Assembly: GCA_022615275.1 (NCBI GenBank)
Contig: JAKEHA010000345.1
Coordinates: forward strand, 1-5,767
Source: Candidatus Latescibacterota bacterium
GTDB lineage: Bacteria; Krumholzibacteriota; Krumholzibacteriia; WVZY01; JAKEHA01
DNA length: 5,767 nucleotides
Direction: 5' to 3'
A program made the position numbers and the translations under genes. Under the pieces are notes generated by a model that saw only the letters and a program-made list of their open reading frames with translations, did not search any database and was not told where the DNA came from. Shown here piece after piece: positions 4,851-5,767 of this stretch (position 1 is the first letter of the stretch; each line of letters starts with the position of its first letter).

Positions 4851-5767
4851 GGGCCGCCTCCTCGAGGATCGCGTGCACCTCGTCGGCTACGCGCTCCATG
4901 GCGTAGCGCGCGCGCGCGTTCCCGCTCCCGCTCAACTCACCGCGACGCACGCGTTCGACGAATGCGCGTATGCGTGCGGCGGTGGCCGCGGGATCGCCGG
5001 GCGAGACGACTTCGCCCGCCCCGGTCTCGCTGACCACGCGCGCCGCGTCACCGGGCGGGACGATGGCGAGCACCGGTCGTCCGCTGAAGAGATAGGGATA
5101 GAGCTTGCTCGGAATGCAGGTCGCCATCGATTCCCCGTCCGGCAGGAGCAAGAGGAGCGAGCGCGCGGAGCGCATCAACGCGAGGCTGCGCGGGTACGAC
5201 ACCACGCCCTTGAACAGGATGTGCGATCCCAGGCCGGACTGGGCGACCCGGCAGGCGTCCGCGGGGTCGACGAGCCCGAAGACGTGGAGGCGCGGCGCAC
5301 TTTCGCGATCGCGCGCCACCAGCACGCGCAGCGCATCGAAATACACGTCCAGCATCCCGGGATAGATCTCGCCGAAATACGCAATGTCGCAAGCGAGACC
5401 GGGATCGTCCGCGGCGGCGGCGGCGGGCATGGTCTCGGTGTCGAACGCGTTGGGCACGACGCGCACCCGCGCGGGGTCGAGGTGCGGAAACGCCGCGAGG
5501 AGCGCGCCGCGGTTTCCGATCGTATTGGCGACCACGCGGTCGCACGCGAACAGGATCCATCGCTCGAGCGCGCGCTGCGCGGCCAGGTTGATGCGTCCCT
5601 TGGGAATGCGCAGCGGGGCCGTCCAAGGGTCGCGAAAGTCGGCGACCCACCCGAAACGCACGCGCGCGCGCGCCAGGCGCACGCCGATCTGGGTGGAGTG
5701 CGGGGGGGTCGAGCTCAACACGACCGCGCCGGGGTGGCGGCGAACGAACACGGTCACTTCGCGCGCC
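4843..5767 (-). CDS. Glycosyltransferase, GT4-like (GT-B fold), 5' end outside the window
   Basis: About 307 codons of the C-terminal part are visible. The frame stays open to the right edge, so the GTG at 5757 is an internal valine and the true start lies beyond it. Numbering from the first whole codon (5766-5764): STPPHS at 19-24 and the ADFRDPW box (42-48) are typical of the N-terminal Rossmann domain end in GT4 enzymes of polysaccharide loci, followed by the linker and VRVVPNAFD (conserved VIPNGVD-like turn). The C-terminal domain has IAYFGEIYPG, LHVFGL, ILFKGVVSYPRSLALMRSA and IPSKLYPYLFSGRPVLA (218-234), which binds the nucleotide-sugar donor. In that last motif the glutamate usual before YL is a proline (P224); codons read cleanly, so this is not a frameshift. 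It would act at the cytoplasmic membrane face, adding a sugar to the lipid-linked glycan passed on to the overlapping Wzy_C protein. Donor and acceptor are unknown. Confidence 0.88.
   Translation of the reverse strand, partial: AREVTVFVRRHPGAVVLSSTPPHSTQIGVRLARARVRFGWVADFRDPWTAPLRIPKGRINLAAQRALERWILFACDRVVANTIGNRGALLAAFPHLDPARVRVVPNAFDTETMPAAAAADDPGLACDIAYFGEIYPGMLDVYFDALRVLVARDRESAPRLHVFGLVDPADACRVAQSGLGSHILFKGVVSYPRSLALMRSARSLLLLLPDGESMATCIPSKLYPYLFSGRPVLAIVPPGDAARVVSETGAGEVVSPGDPAATAARIRAFVERVRRGELSGSGNARARYAMERVADEVHAILEEAARV
4857..4863 (-). promoter_or_regulatory. Strong Shine-Dalgarno for the GTG-initiated Wzy_C gene
   Basis: GAGGAGG on the minus strand, with GGAGG ending six bases before the GTG at 4850. 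It lies within the last codons of the glycosyltransferase gene and decides the choice of GTG as start. It is the best ribosome-binding site in the window, so this gene may be translated efficiently even without coupling. Confidence 0.8.

Noticed and set aside
5755..5757. GTG as the start of the glycosyltransferase
   Set aside because: The frame remains open upstream to the window edge, no Shine-Dalgarno precedes it, and a GT-B enzyme needs over 100 more N-terminal residues.

Overview
This is a GC-rich stretch (roughly two thirds G+C by eye) of bacterial chromosome. All five recognisable genes lie on the minus strand, so the biological order runs from right to left. No rRNA, tRNA, CRISPR array, transposase or attachment site is visible. 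The organism cannot be named from the window. The secreted protein ends in a FlgD-Ig / type-IX-like C-terminal domain, and the genome is GC-rich and Gram-negative-looking. That suggests an FCB-type lineage such as Eisenbacteria, Krumholzibacteria or Latescibacteria, or a similar uncultured phylum (inference only).

Layout in transcription order: (1) 5767-4843, the C-terminal ~307 codons of a family-4-like glycosyltransferase, with its 5' end outside the window; (2) 4850-3456, a polytopic O-antigen ligase/polymerase (Wzy_C) protein with a GTG start; (3) 3462-2281, a membrane-anchored protein resembling polysaccharide deacetylases, with no assured function; (4) a 232-bp intergenic stretch, 2280-2049, holding two small hairpins and a good Shine-Dalgarno just ahead of gene 5; (5) 2048-225, a secreted protein of 607 residues with two FN3 domains, two Ig-like domains and a FlgD-like C-terminal domain; (6) 228-1, the first 76 codons of an exosortase, running off the left edge. 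Genes 1/2, 2/3 and 5/6 overlap by 8, 7 and 4 nt, the usual sign of translational coupling; the only break is between 3 and 5.

Taken together this is part of an extracellular polysaccharide / exosortase locus. The glycosyltransferase would build a glycan on a lipid carrier. The Wzy_C protein would polymerise it or ligate it to an acceptor. The deacetylase-like protein may trim or modify it. The exosortase would process sorted surface proteins and is normally found beside such exopolysaccharide genes. The least expected point is that the gene directly coupled to the exosortase encodes a large secreted adhesin-like protein with no PEP-CTERM-type sorting tail; it ends instead in a FlgD/type-IX-like domain. 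That pairing, the obscure deacetylase-like protein and the paired cysteines of the secreted protein are the main points to pursue. I did not find a clearly undescribed system.
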